From assembly GCF_016802725.1 (NCBI RefSeq), contig NC_052668.1:11043001-11107000 (forward strand): a DNA stretch of 64,000 nucleotides, written 5' to 3'. Below, piece after piece: positions 1 to 12,625 of this stretch (position 1 is its first letter; every line of letters starts with the position of its first letter). The translations under genes and the position numbers were made by a program. This stretch comes from Solenopsis invicta. Its lineage: Eukaryota > Arthropoda > Insecta > Hymenoptera > Formicidae. The notes below the pieces were generated by a model. That model was not told the origin of the DNA. It made no database searches and was given only the letters and a program-made list of their open reading frames with translations.

Positions 1-204
1 CTGTATCTTACAAATAGTCATGTCACGGTTAGAAATAACACAGAAAATAGTATAAGACTGTCGTATCATATCTGTTTAGACGACTGACAAGAGGCGAACG
101 GGCAAGGGATAATCCGGTCGGTGGAAAGATTGTGAAAGAGGGATGAGGACATTATGGAGGGTAAATTCGATCAAGAATAGGAAGATATGCTTCGGAAAGG
201 AGTT

Positions 205-3140
205 TGGAGTCATTTTGTTTGTTCAATCCTCTGTTGTTTTTTAATGTATTACATCTCGGATATTGATCTTTTTACATAAGACGATTCTTTGTCTAAAATT
301 TTTACATTTTCCCAGTTAAATTCGTGGTTATTCTCGATGCGGTGTATGGAAATAACAGAGGGGGAACTGGGTTTTGTGATATCCGCCTTATGTTCCAAGA
401 CTCTCGTTTTCAATTAACGTTTCGTCTGTCCCACATAAGATGACTCGCAGTTTTTGCAATCAATTTTATAGACTACGTCATTGCAGGAGAGACGATCAAT
501 GTGGTCCTTTTCCGTTGTTATAAACTTATTGAGTTTGTGAAGGATTGTGAATGCACTTTACAATCAAATTTTAGGGGGAAGGATAAAAATTTTTTGGATA
601 TTGAATTTATGTAACAAACCGTAAAAAATCTTCTTGCCGAACTTCTCTTCTCTTCACCAGCGTCGCTTTTACAAGAAAGGTGTTTTAATCTGCATTCCAT
701 CATTGCAAAAATGAAATGTAAAGGGTAGTTATTATCAAGTAAAATATTTATTAAAAATGTAAAGTTCTTTTGATGAAATTGTGTATGTAATAGCGAGATC
801 ACTCTGTTTACCATACCAAATATAACACTTTTTTTATGGCACAACGGGTAATTCGAAAAGAAATTGAGATATCTGCCGGAGGAAATGGGTTTTCGGTATA
901 GGTCGAACATTCCGTCCTTGGATCTATTAAAACTACGTCGAGGAAACTAATTTTTTTTTTGCTCTCCGTCTCCATTGTGAACTGTAAACGCTCGTGTATA
1001 GAGTTGAAGGTATCCAAGATGGCAGACAATGTATACGCAGGGGTGGCTAGTATGATGTCATCTACGTATCTAAGGTAGAGAGGAAGATAAAAAGGAAGCC
1101 TTTTGATCGCAGTGGATTCTAAATTGTGCATAACAAGGTCCGCCAAAATATTGTAGGTGACAACGATGATCCCATCGGTAAACCAAAGATTTGTTTGTAA
1201 CAGACATTGTTGAACTTAAAAAAGGTGGAGTTAATTATTAAGTTTAAGGCGTCAGTAAATTCATTGCAAGGAAGAGATGTATTCTTTGAAATCGAGTTCC
1301 ATTTAGTTGTCACACTTTTCACTGCTAGATCTCTTGGAACATTAGTGAAAAGGGACACGACGTCCAACGACGCTAATATGTAGTTCGATTTCAAACGGAG
1401 ACCATTGAGCTTATTCACTAAATGGTAGCTATTCTTTACAAAACTGGGGGCCTCTTCTATGCTTTTGTGAATGATTTGGTGTAATAAACCGGCTAACGCA
1501 TATAATGGGCTATTAATTGATGAAATTATTATTCTAAGAGGGTTGTTTGGTTTATGAATCTTTGAGACCGTAGGCTTTAGGTAAAATACCATCCGTTGTT
1601 AAAATTCCTCTGTACGTATGTTGTTCAATATAATTATTATTATATTTTTCCATTTGGAGAGGAGAGCGCAAACTTCTCTTGTCAATTTTTTGACTGGATC
1701 GTTATGGACACGCACATACGTAGACTTGTCTGAGAGTAACTCTTTCATTTCTGTAACATACTTGTTTCTATCCAGAGCCACGGTTGTATTGCCTTTGTCT
1801 GATTTGGTAAACAATATATTGAGATGATTTCTGACAAATCTTTCAGTATTGCGTAACCAATTGATTATAAGGTAGTCACTATTATTAATTGAACAGCCGC
1901 TGCGGAACAGATTATTTATGATCAATCAAAATTGATTAGTTACGAATTGCTGCGTGTATATTAGATCTATATTTGGAAATATTGTGTTCGATATGTTTGA
2001 TGAATTCTAACACCGTCTTATCTCGGTGTTTATCTAAGATCGGTAAACCAAAACGGTCCCCCAATTGTAACAGCAGTTGTATATCTTTCGGAATGATTGT
2101 ATTGCTTAAATTAACAAACCATTTGTCATGTAAGGAATTTAAACTAACATCGTAGTTAAAATCAACTAAAGATAGATGAATATTGTGCGACACTGTATTT
2201 TCTCCAGGAGTGATATGTTGTAAAGAAAAGGTCGTTTTTAAACTGTTGTAATTAGGGAAAGCATCATGGCCACGTATTTTATATGTTTGATCTTATTAAT
2301 ACGTAAACGGAGTTTCTTACGTTTAAGCCAATCAATTTTTTTGTCGATTCTAAGACGTTTTCTGTGCCACAGCCAGCTGTTCCTATTTTCTTAAAATGTG
2401 AAAAATCTATCTCCTAACAGCGGAGGCAGAACAATAGACACGTTTCTAGAAGTCTTATACAACTGGTGTCTTAGCGCATGTAGTTGTTTATATGCATCCT
2501 TGAGTTCTAATTTTAACACAATATTGATAAAATTCTTACTAATTCTATCTATGCTATTTACAGAGGCTTTTTGAAACAAATAAATATCTTTGTGTTGTCT
2601 GTAATTGTTTAAATGTGTCGGAGTCAAATCATAATTTAAACATGCTCGGATGAAACGGATTCGCATGTGTACAGATGTCAAGGACTTCGTGAGTTTGATG
2701 AACTTGTTTAGTAGGAAACAAGTCTGTATTCCAAACTGGATTCTAATGAAAGTGAAAAATTTAGGAAAAGAAGATAAAGATCCTTCATAACGCATGGTAA
2801 CGTTAGTAAAAACTTTAAAAAAATAATAATGTGTGAAGCGAGGAATAACGAGTTTCCTCAAAAATGATTTTTTTCTTGTCTCATCACTATGCTTTCCCGG
2901 CGAAAGTGTTGAAAAAATTCGGATAGGAAAATTTCTGTTCACCTGAATTTATGCGACGTCGGCGGAGAAATTCCAGTTCGATTGAATCCGAACTAAATCA
3001 AATGCTTGATGCTGTTTACTCTGTATATTGATACGCTAAAAATAACTCAAAAATGAGTCGAAACGTTCATCTAATTCTAATTCGATGATAAATAAAGATT
3101 TCGTATAATATTAATATGATTGTGCGACTTTTATTTGCGC
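205..3140 (-). mobile_element. Penelope-like retroelement, decayed copy
   Basis: A Penelope-like element (PLE) lying on the minus strand, so its 5' end is near 3140. PLEs are retroelements with a telomerase-related reverse transcriptase and usually a GIY-YIG endonuclease, and are often flanked by pseudo-LTRs. Beyond the coding part (210-2942), the 5' flank at 3030-3066 holds a short hairpin followed by GAAAC, resembling a degenerate hammerhead core, and then a GCGCTAACTCTCAT motif at about 3137 that recurs in the palindrome at 43300. These link the copy to the palindromic units further along. The outer ends and any target duplication could not be fixed. The copy is old: every domain is interrupted. 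Confidence 0.85.
210..2942 (-). pseudogene. Penelope-like RT/GIY-YIG polyprotein, broken
   Basis: A reverse transcriptase-endonuclease pseudogene. Reading from 2942 downward, the frames give an N-terminal helical region (2391-2942), a linker (1936-2193), and the RT palm with SLDVVSLFTNVP and GLPMGSSLSP (1119-1592). Next come the catalytic RYVDDI box (near 1060-1080), a conserved YRKP..SGRYLNFFSN block (near 900), and a GIY-YIG nuclease with CESSYVGQTKR (about 410-470). The nuclease continues through KILDKESS to a stop at 210-212. The RT order and the PLE-specific YRKP/SGRYLN block identify the family. The reading frame changes at least five times and there is a stop just after QTKR and another after the catalytic Glu region (SEM), so no full protein can be made. 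A second copy of the C-terminal part lies on the plus strand at 57620-58090. Confidence 0.85.
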
Positions 3141-3340
3141 TAACTCTCATGAGTCTAATTCTCGAGTATTAATTGTTTCAAAAAAACTGATAACCAGATT
3201 CAAAGTAGGAAATATTTTTAAACATTAATGTCAATTATTTATGTAGGAGCAGTAAAGATAGAAGATTTTTAGAAAAGGTACCATTTAGATCATATTTAGT
3301 AACTCAGAACTTGAATAACTCGGAAATTATAAGTTCTATA

Positions 3341-3596
3341 TGTTGGAGTATTCATCATGTGAGGCGCTGACCACCGACGACATTTTTTCCCTAGACCAGT
3401 TTTGTCTCTCTCACTCTATCTCTCTCTCGCTCTATTCATTCTTCCCTTCATGAGCTTGCTTTTGTATCACAAGTCGTTCATTAAAGATATTGCATATTGA
3501 ACTGTGTAATGTACAGTGTACACGACGTGTCATCATACCCTGTATCCTCTCGAGATTCCTGCGTGAAAGGGAACATTCAGCTCATTAAAGTCAACA
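3341..3596 (+). repeat. 5' LTR of copia element
   Basis: 256 bp, begins TGTTGGAG and ends GTCAACA. It carries a pyrimidine-rich (CT)n-like stretch near 3410-3435. Identical to the 3' copy at 7538-7793 by direct reading. Confidence 0.96.
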
Positions 3597-3610
3597 GGTT
3601 ATGGGCCCAG
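3597..3610 (+). other. Primer binding site, internal tRNA-iMet type
   Basis: GGTTATGGGCCCAG directly follows the LTR. It is complementary to the anticodon arm of initiator tRNA-Met (CTGGGCCCATAACC), not to a tRNA 3' end. Drosophila copia uses this same unusual primer, an internal half-molecule of tRNA-iMet, so the site supports the copia assignment. Confidence 0.9.
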
Positions 3611-3635
3611 ATACTAGCGCATCAAAATTGAGGTT

Positions 3636-6600
3636 ATGATGGCAGACAATACACGTGTAACGATTACAAAGCTCAACAACGACAACTACCAAGTTTGGAA
3701 GTACAAGGTCGAGCTTCTGTTAATTAAAGAAGATTTATGGAACGTAGTGAGTCAGGAACCTCCTGCAGAAGTAGATGCGGCTTGGACACGGAAGGATGGA
3801 CAGGCTCGCGCAACGATCGGATTGCTCGTTGAAGATAATCAATTCGTGCATATTCGGGATAAAACTACTGCACGTGATACATGGAATGCGCTTAAGACTT
3901 ATCATCAGAAAGCTACATTGACAAGTAAGGTATATCTTCTAAAGAGAATTTGCAGCTTAAAGGTAACTGATGATGGAAATATAGAGGATCACATTAATAA
4001 TATGCTTGATCTTGTGAATAAATTAGCGGCATTAGGAGAGCAATTAATGGATCATTTAATCGTTGCAATGATGTTAAGTAGTTTGCCAGATTCGTACAAC
4101 ACGCTCATTACGGCACTTGAAAGCAGAGCAGAAGAAGACTTGACGCTGGATCTCGTAAAGGGCAAGTTAATCGATGAATACAAAAGGCGAAAAGCGACAG
4201 GAACTTTAGGTGAATCAAACGAATCTGCACTAAAGACATCAAAGGAAAGCAAAGAAAAAGGTCGAGGAAATCAAGATTGTTTTTTCTGCAAGAAGTATGG
4301 ACATCAAAAAAAGGACTGTTACAAGTACAAGAAATGGAAACAAAATAAAGAAAAGGCAAATCAAGCAGCGGAGAATTCTTGTAAAGACGGTAGCAAATCA
4401 GGTGAGGTTTGTTTTCATGTCAATACAAAAGGAAAGACATTAAACGTGTGGTTTATCGATTCTGGGGCTACGAGCCATATGACAAATAATAAAGATTTTT
4501 TCGAAGAGCTCGATCCGACTAAGAAAATTGAAATCCGATTAGCAGACGGTGAGTCGCGAAAGGCATGCGGAATCGGTATGGGTAAGTTAAAATGTCTTAA
4601 TGATAAGAATCAAATTATTGAAGTGAAGGTTACTGACGTTTTATATGTACCTAGTCTAGAAGGCAATTTGCTATCCGTAAAGAGACTAACAGAAAGAGGT
4701 TTACAGGTTAAATTTAAGAGCGACAAATGTTATATAACTAAAAATGGAAAGATCGTCGCCATTGCAGATGAATCATCTAACTTGTATAAACTACGAGTAT
4801 CACAACAAGCTTGTGTAGTAATTCAAAAGCACAATAAACATTGTCAGCACATGTGGCATAAACGTTTCGGACATCGAGACCCTGAGGCAGTCAAGCAGCT
4901 AGCAAATAACGCACTTGCAATGGAACTGAAGATCACTGACTGTGGGATAAGGACAACTTGTAAAACATGCATTAAAGGAAAAATAACAAAGAAATCTTTT
5001 CCAAAGAAATCAGAAAACAGAACTTCATCAACATTGGATCTTATTCACACGGATTTATGCGGGCCAATGCAAACTCAGACGCCTGGAAAGAAGCGATACA
5101 TCCTTACCATTATTGATGATTATAGTCGGTATACGGAGGTATTTCTATTGCAAAGTAAGGACGAAACAGCCAGTTACATTAAGGATTACATTCAAAAGGT
5201 AAAAACGCAGTTTAACAGAAAGCCAAAAATCATAAGATCAGACCGAGGAAAGGAATATATTAATGCGGAATTAAAGACATTTTTAAGACAAGAAGGCATT
5301 CAAACGCAATATACAGCGGCTTATTCACCCCAGCAAAATGGCGTCGCTGAGAGAAAAAATCGCTCGCTGATGGAAATGGCGCGATGCATGATAATAGACG
5401 CTGAAATGCCAAATAAATATTGGGGAGAGGCAGTTGTCACGGCAAATTATTTACAGAATAGATTGCCAACGAAGGCTACAGAAAAGACACCTCATGAGTT
5501 GTGGTTCACTAAGAAACCAAATGTTAATCAACTCAGAATATTCGGATGTACCGCGTTCGCACATATTCCAAAAGAGCAACGAAGAAAACTGGATGTGAAG
5601 GCAAAAGAACTGAGATTCGTTGGATACGCAGAAGACTCAAAAGCTTTTCGTCTACTCGACATGACTACGGATAGGATCATCATAAGCAGAGACGTAATAT
5701 TCATAGAAGATGTTGAAGATGGTTTCGAAATAACTGAAAATGAGAATGAAATTCAAATCGGTTTACACAAAGCACCATCGGAAGAGATTAAGGAGGAGTC
5801 AACAATAGAAGAGCCGACGAATAATGAAGGATTCATTGAAAAGCCTGAAGAGAAGTTTCAAGATAAAAATGCAAATGCACTACGAAGGTCAGACAGAAAA
5901 AATAAAGGAGTTCCACCACACAGGTATGAAGAAACTGCAAGTATAGCAATGGAACTTCAAGATCCAAAAACCATTCAAGAAGCGATGTCAAGGACAGACA
6001 GAGACAAATGGAAGGCTGCAATGGACGATGAAATGAATTCCCTTAACATGAATAATACGTGGGAATTAACGGAACTACCAAACGACAGAAGACCAATAGG
6101 ATGTAAATGGATCTTCAAAATCAAGCAAGATGCAGTTGGAAATCCGAGCAGATATAAAGCAAGATTAGTTGCTCAAGGGTTTTCACAGAAATACGGAACG
6201 GACTATGATGAGGTTTTCGCACCCGTGGTAAGACCAATCACATTCCGGACACTACTAGTCATATCTGGAAGAGAGAACTTTATTGTCAAGCATATCGATG
6301 CAAAAACTGCATTTTTAAACGGAGAACTAAAGGAAGTAATATATATGAAGCAGCCGATAGGCTACGAAGTACCAAATAAAGAACATATGGTATGCAAACT
6401 AAACAAGAGTTTGTACGGACTAAAGCAGGCAGCAAGGGTATGGAATGAAAAGATACATAAGGTACTTGAAGAACATGAGTTCAGACAAAGTAAAACTGAC
6501 CCATGTTTGTATATGAAAGTGATTGATAATGTATGGATTTTTATAATTATTTACGTAGATGATATCATTATTGGAGGTAAGGAAAAGAAACTTGTAAATG

Positions 6601-7518
6601 ACGCCATAGACATGTTGAGGAGGAGGTTTGATATTGTCAATCTCGGAAACCTTAGTAATTACTTGGGAATGTCAATAGAACGAGATGATAAAGGAATATT
6701 TTATCTAAGCCAACCAAAATATATTAAGAAGATAATTGATTCAGTCGGGCTTCAAGAAGCGAAGATTTCCAGTTACCCATTGGATCCAGGGTACAAAAAT
6801 ATAGAGAACTCAGAAGATGTGATGGAGAACAGTGCAAAGTATCAAAAGCTGATTGGAGAACTACTCTATGTTGCTGTACATTCACGACCAGACATAGCAG
6901 CCGCCGTTTCAATTTTAAGCCAAAGAATAAAATGTGCGAAGTACTCAGACTGGACAGAAGCTAAGAGGACAGTAAGATATTTAAATGGCACTATTAAATG
7001 GAAACTCAAACTCGGAGGCGACACTAAGGAAGATGAAGAATCACCACTGATTGGATATGCGGATGCAAACTGGGCACAAGACAAGGCAGATCGTAAATCT
7101 AATAGCGGATTTATCTTCATGTTAAATGGAGGCACAATAAGTTGGGCGTGTCGCAAACAACCGTGCGTGGCACTCTCTACAACAGAAGCAGAATATATAG
7201 CGCTTGCAGAGGCTTGTCAAGAAGGAATCTGGATTGGAAGGTTGCTGGAAGAGTTCGGAATAACATCAAACACCTTTGAAGATTTACGAGGATAATCAGA
7301 GTTGCCTGAAGCTATTGTGCGCAAAAGGTTTCAACAACAGGACAAAACACATCGATACGAAGTATCATTTTGTAAAACAATTGAAGGAAGATAACGTAAT
7401 GGATTTCGTGTACTGTCAAACATCAGATATGATAGCTGATATGCTGACGAAACCATTACATGGAATCAGATTGAGGAGGCTTGCAGAGCTTAGCGGACTT
7501 AAGAACTGGAGCGGGTGA
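3636..7518 (+). pseudogene. Copia gag-pol polyprotein, one frameshift
   Basis: One frame of 1219 codons (3636-7295) holds the polyprotein in copia order. It has Gag with a CCHC zinc knuckle (C-x2-C-x4-H-x4-C, about residues 215-228), a protease DSGA at 275, and an integrase HHCC starting near H405 and ending at the C442/C445 pair. The integrase catalytic residues are D473, D536 and E572, followed by RT from about residue 820 with YVDD at 973-976. RNase H (YADAN near 1141, STTEAEY) completes the order. Integrase before RT is diagnostic of copia over gypsy. The last part of RNase H continues in the +1 frame at 7276-7518 (KIYEDNQSCLK ... HIDTKYHF ... DMLTKPL), so one extra base near 7277, at a CCTTT run, ends the main frame early at FEDLRG. 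The start is the first of two adjacent ATGs. The frameshift may be a real recent mutation or a sequence error. Confidence 0.93.
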
Positions 7519-7524
7519 TGTCAT

Positions 7525-7537
7525 CGGTGAGGAGGAG
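7525..7537 (+). other. Polypurine tract of copia element
   Basis: The purine-rich run GGTGAGGAGGAG lies immediately upstream of the 3' LTR, where plus-strand priming occurs in LTR elements. Confidence 0.8.
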
Positions 7538-7793
7538 TGTTGGAGTATTCATCATGTGAGGCGCTGACCACCGACGACATTTTTTCCCTAGACCAGTTTT
7601 GTCTCTCTCACTCTATCTCTCTCTCGCTCTATTCATTCTTCCCTTCATGAGCTTGCTTTTGTATCACAAGTCGTTCATTAAAGATATTGCATATTGAACT
7701 GTGTAATGTACAGTGTACACGACGTGTCATCATACCCTGTATCCTCTCGAGATTCCTGCGTGAAAGGGAACATTCAGCTCATTAAAGTCAACA
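7538..7793 (+). repeat. 3' LTR of copia element
   Basis: 256 bp, identical to 3341-3596 by reading, and followed by CTATA (7794-7798), the second copy of the target duplication. Confidence 0.96.
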
Positions 7794-7798
7794 CTATA

Positions 7799-8499
7799 GA
7801 AAAATATTTCAGAATTTTAGAAGTTTTAGGGTATATAAGATTCATTTATTAATATTAGCAGTTTTATCATCGCTAAGGTCAGAAGAAAGACTTGAATTTT
7901 TTCAATAGCACTCCCCTAAATTTTATTACATTTTCTTGTAGATTAATTTGAAAATTTTCTAAAATATTATAATAAAGTTTATTTTCATTAAGCATTTTTT
8001 GAGTTATGAGAGTTGAACGATAGAATTTCGCCAGTGTTATCATTACTGGCGAAAAAGGTATAATCACACAAAAATTTGCTTAAATAGACATCTTATAATC
8101 ATTGAAAAACCAAAATAGTACACAAATTATATATTGATGCCAAATAAACTATAACTCAAAACAGTATTTTTCTTACCAAACTTTTATACTAAAAAGATTT
8201 ATTAAATTTTAGAAGTTAATATTCCATAGACTCATCATTAAGATGACTTTGACGACATTTTGACGTCAAAATAACAACAAATAATGTCAGCTTGTTACCT
8301 GAAATATAATTATATATCATTATGTATAAAATATGTCCGTATATATATTAAAAAACGTTTAATTGTATATAAAATTTTTTCCAAGACGTTTCGACACACA
8401 CACTCATTTATATCACTTAAAATACAATCAAATGGACTATATTTTGCAAGATTATTTATTTATTTATTACTATTTACGTATTATCATTTATTTACAACA
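7799..8499. other. AT-rich intergenic stretch, nothing assigned
   Basis: About 700 bp of AT-rich sequence. Short open frames exist on both strands but show no family motif and are rich in A/T-only codons; I take them as chance. Confidence 0.5.
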
Positions 8500-8503
8500 T
8501 TAA

Positions 8504-9049
8504 GAGGATGCTATAGTGACAGGAATTACCGACACATTACAGTGTTCATTAATTTTCGAATTGGCTTCACAGATCACAAAATCCTTTTACAGAATAAAAG
8601 TACGCACCAAGACAAAGTGCGGGCTGGTAAATTTTACGAGAAAATTGAACAAAAAGTTAAAAATTTATTTATTTTCGGCTCGTGGATCTGTCAACCGAGG
8701 TTAACTTTTGTCATTTACTAACGTTCTGTAGCTCATATGTATGAAATGAGACCAGACCGCACTTTAGAAAAGTCTAACATACAACACTGACTGTGTATCA
8801 TTCCAGTCAAAAGCCCAACAAAAAAGTTTAACATGTAAACAGCTGTACGTGTACAAATTTCGCTTAGCGCACGTAAACAATGGCAAGCAGAGTAGTGACT
8901 GTAGTTGATAGGTCTTTTCGCAGATGGCAAAATAATCGATAAACAAAGACAGATCTATGCGTTGGACAAAGAGCGATAGCCTGGTCTCCCTCGAAAAATA
9001 ATATGCAATGCCGACGTCGAGGAAGTTCTTCGGTCCCTATAGCATCCTC
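8504..9049. mobile_element. TTAA-flanked MITE
   Basis: A 546-bp non-autonomous element flanked by TTAA at 8500-8503 and 9050-9053. The terminal inverted repeats begin GAGGATGCTATAG on the left and are mirrored by CTATAGCATCCTC on the right. No coding frame inside is convincing. TTAA duplications point to piggyBac-type (or Kolobok-type) mobilisation. The end sequence resembles that of the hairpin MITE at 53814-54149 (TTAA then RGGGATGCTAAAG), so the two may share a mobilising transposase. Confidence 0.8.
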
Positions 9050-9086
9050 TTAATATTACACGCATTTCCTCACGCTGACACTATTA

Positions 9087-10368
9087 TCAGGTGTATGCAT
9101 TAATTTTAAAGGATTTACAAGAGATGGCGTAACTAGTACTATATCGCATCGGGCCAAATTGTTGCTAACTTCATATTAAAGCACCATCAAGTGGCTTTAG
9201 TTTTCTGTATGCGCCACTGTGCCGAATTGTAAACAACATTGTTTTTTTGAGCATTAAATATGTCGAAATTTGTGCCAACAAAACGGCATTTGCGGGAAGC
9301 TTTGCTTTTTTGCTTCCATTAAAAAAAAAGTGTTGCTGAAAGTCAACGAATGCTGTCGAAAGCTTATGGTGATTATGCTCCATCGATTTCAACATGCGAG
9401 TACTGGTTTCGACGCTATAAAAAAGATGATTTTAACACGGAAGACAAGGAAAGGCCAGCCAAAAAAGTTTGAGGATGAGAAATTGGAGCTTTCCTCAATC
9501 AAGACCCGAGTCAAACGCAAGAAGAACTTGCAGAATCATTAAATGTTGATCAATCAACGATTTCCAGACGTTTGAAGGCTATTGGAATGATTCAAAAGTA
9601 AGGATATTGGGTGCCGTACGAATTGGAGCCAAGGGATATTGAAAGGCGCAAAATGACCTGTGAATTGTTGCTTTAAAGACACAGAAGAAAAAGTTTTTTG
9701 CATCGTATCGTGTCGGGTGATGAAAAATGGATACATTACGATAATCCGAAGCGCAAAAAAGTATGGCGTAGGCCAAGCAAACCATCAACATCAACGGCAA
9801 AGCCAAATATTTATGGCGCCAAGCTCATGCTCTGTATTTGGTGGGATCAGCTGGGTGTACTGTATTATGAGCTGCTCCAACCCAACAAAACTATTACTGG
9901 AGAACGCTACCAACAACAATTGATGCAATTGAGCCGAGCATTAAAGCAAAAAAGGCCAGATCACGCAAAAAAACACGACAAAGTGATTTTCCAGCACGAC
10001 AATGCTCGGCCTCATGTTGCGAAATCGGTCAAGGAAACATTGGAAGCGCTTAACTGAGATGTTCTACCACACCCGCCGTACTCTCCAGATATTGCTCCTT
10101 CGGATTACCACCTGTTTTGATCAATGGCTCATGGCCTGACAGAGCAGCGTTTCCATTATTATGAAGATATCAAAAAATGGGTCGATTTGTGGATAGTTTC
10201 TAAAGATGTATCATTCTTTTGACGTGGAATCCATTTATTACCAGAAAGATGGGAAAAAGTAGTGACTAGAGATGGGAAATATTTCGAATGATCAATTTGG
10301 TAACCATTTTGTCACAGCAAAGCCGTAAGTTTACCTTAAAATCCTTTAAAATTAATGCATACACCTAA
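9087..10368 (+). mobile_element. Mariner DNA transposon, 1.28 kb
   Basis: A nearly full-length mariner. The terminal inverted repeats (about 28 bp, containing AGGTGTATGCATTAATTTTA on the left and its complement on the right) are flanked by TA at 9085-9086 and 10369-10370. The length is that of a normal mariner and the transposase pseudogene inside is in the expected orientation. Confidence 0.93.
9260..10291 (+). pseudogene. Mariner transposase (D,D34D), inactivated
   Basis: The frame starts MSKFVPTKRHLREALLF at 9260 (helix-turn-helix region with the WFRRYK block). It continues through a linker with LNVDQSTISRRLKAIGMI, then the catalytic part in which GDEKWIHYDNPKRKK gives the first Asp. QHDNARPH gives the second Asp and PPYSPDIAPSDYH the third, and the frame ends ERWEKVVTRDGKYFE at 10291. 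These are the signature blocks of mariner transposases in the mauritiana/mellifera-like groups. Several stops and frame changes (near 9317, 9450, 9602, 9675 and 10056) make it non-functional. The PPYSPD motif survives only across a frame break. Confidence 0.92.
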
Positions 10369-12625
10369 TATATTGTGTTTATTTATTAACTATTCTATTT
10401 TATATGTCACATTTTTGTTTTAAAAATCTACAAATTTAATAATTTTAATCACAATCAGTTCTTCGTAATTACTGTATGATAAGTTTGACATTTAATAATA
10501 TTAATGATACATTTTGTCGCAAAATCTTCGTGGAAGCAACGTGTTTCTAAAAATTGTAAATTGTTATAGTAAATCTCGAATTATTATACTGGGATTGCTA
10601 ATTTGAGAAATTTTTGCTTAACAATAATATCAATGCTATTCACCGACTTTTGTATAGCTATAATATTAGGGAAGACCTGGGCTATTTGTTAGATCTTTTT
10701 TTTGTGTCTCCTGAGTCCTATATTCATTAAAAAAAGAAAAACTTGAAACGGTTTGAAAGGTTAAACCTTCTTTTTTGCAATGCCGGTATAGATAGAACAT
10801 AGAAGTATATACTATATATTATACATATATCTTGTAAGAGATCCATGGTAGACAATTAACTGTGTCTATTTTATAAATTGCTACTATACAAAAAATATTA
10901 CTGTTTAATTAGTATCATTCATTTATCTTATACCGCACAGCAGCCGTATTAACATGTCAATTGAAAATGATTGTGTGCATCCATCGAGTACGCATAGTAG
11001 CAGTGACTTACTACAAGTGTTCATTATATTTTTCATGAGCCAGATTGCACTTTGCTTTTGATTCCGCACATATAAAAGTATAATTTTTCAAACTTGACTT
11101 TCTTATACGTATAACATTAAATGTCACATTATGACGTATGTAATGATTAGAATTGATAGCAGCGATATAATTTTAATTCCACAATTAGCAAATAAAAGTG
11201 GGACAGTGTCGAAAAGAAAAATATTTTAGTGAAATTGCTTTTTTTAAGTAGATACGCCAAAAAGATATAAAGGTTATCGTCATTTATTTAAATAAAATTG
11301 TCTACTTATTTTTATATAGTTTAATTCCTTTAGTTATTCCAGAGTAAGGTTGCCGAAATTGCAGACACCTTTTAATTATTTTATTAAAAGTTGTTTAAAT
11401 TTAGACGTTTTTTAGTCATTTTACAGGTTATATCTTGCAAATGACATTTAGTGAGACATACATCTTTTGACAAAAAGGCTATAAGAACTTATAAGTAATA
11501 TTTTTAAAAATTTATACGACTTATGAACTTATCTTACGTCAGGTCTAGACTACAATTACACAGCACATAAATTCTAATACGTTTGGCTTTGTTATTCAGA
11601 TTGTATAATAATTATTCGGCTAAAGTTCAGGCATGTTTGAAATCTACGGAAATGCAACGGAAATTATCAATTGCATTGTAAATACGGCAATCATATCATT
11701 TATACACGTTTAAACATAAATGCATTCATATAAGAATATACAATTTCATTTCATCGCGGTTCTTCATTAATTTTTATTTTGAATTATTTTTATTTACACA
11801 TATTGACAATTTATCTATAATAAGCACATCGAGAGGCTCGGTCGAGCATCGCGCCAAAGTAGACGCGCCAGCGAGAGATCGACCTCTTTTACGCGAGTCA
11901 GGGAGTTCCACACATACGAGATTATCAGATCTCACAAGGGAAGTGCACAAAGTGATAATCGCCCATGGGTACGAATTATATATCGTTAGAAAGGTCTTAT
12001 CGAGTAGAATTTAGCTATATACAATATTTCGTCAGAATGGCGCCTCTAGAGGGCGCTGTGCGCAATAGAAGTTAAAGTTATATAGCGAAAATGTTAGTTA
12101 TATCTCAATAAATATTGATTTTCTAGAAAAAAGTGTCAAATAAAAAATAAAGTTCTTGAAATTGTCTACAATAAAGCTTCTATGTATAATTTCCGTAATT
12201 GCAACGGTATACGCGTAATCATACTTTTAAATAACGCATGCTCGTAATTATGCGAAATAAATCACACACGCACACTAATTTTTTTAATGAATCTCTCTAT
12301 TTCTTTACACATTATTTTAACGCATGTTGAAACGTTTTGAAATACTGATTACAAACATTTTTTTGATAAAAACTATTTAAATTACAAGTTCTCAAATTTA
12401 GCAAGTATCGTCGGCGTTAGCATGTGTATGTGTGTTCACGCTTGCACGCGGAGGCGGACCCCACGGTTTGTCACTTCCGCGATATTTTTTTACTTCAATC
12501 TGCTTTCTCTCCGCGCATTTTACAAAAATTACTATGTTTAATGCTTTATTTAATAAAACATAAATTGTGTTTATTTCATTTTAAAAGCAAAAATAAGAGC
12601 AAAGAGAAGAAAAAAAACGAAAAAC
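10369..12625. other. AT-rich intergenic region with repeat fragments
   Basis: No gene found in about 2.2 kb. Two pieces look repetitive. 10668-10850 matches the left end of the MITE at 52121. About 45 bases at 11826-11875 (around GCGCCAAAGTAGACGCGCC) resemble 16845-16890. The rest is AT-rich with no supported feature. Confidence 0.5.
10668..10850 (+). repeat. Fragment of GGGAAGACC-type MITE
   Basis: Starts GGGAAGACCTGGGC and shares with 52121-52300 the segments CTCCTGAGTCCTATATTCAT, a GTTTGAAAGGTT block and CAATGCCGGT. It is the left end of the same family; the right end is not seen here. Confidence 0.75.

Larger units (their letters stand above)
3341..7793 (+). mobile_element. Copia (Ty1/copia) LTR retrotransposon, full length
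   Basis: A complete 4453-bp copia element. Two LTRs of 256 bp (3341-3596 and 7538-7793) read as identical by eye and have the standard TG...CA ends. The five bases CTATA are found just before the 5' LTR (3336-3340) and just after the 3' LTR (7794-7798) as the target-site duplication. The primer site, polypurine tract and gag-pol frame are all in the expected places. Identical LTRs mean a very recent insertion, since both LTRs are copied from one template at integration. The one visible defect is a single-base frameshift near 7277 inside RNase H. Confidence 0.97.

Noticed and set aside
8284..8721. 145-residue reading frame
   Set aside because: AT-rich, runs across the border of the TTAA MITE (8500), so it cannot be an ancestral gene; no motif.
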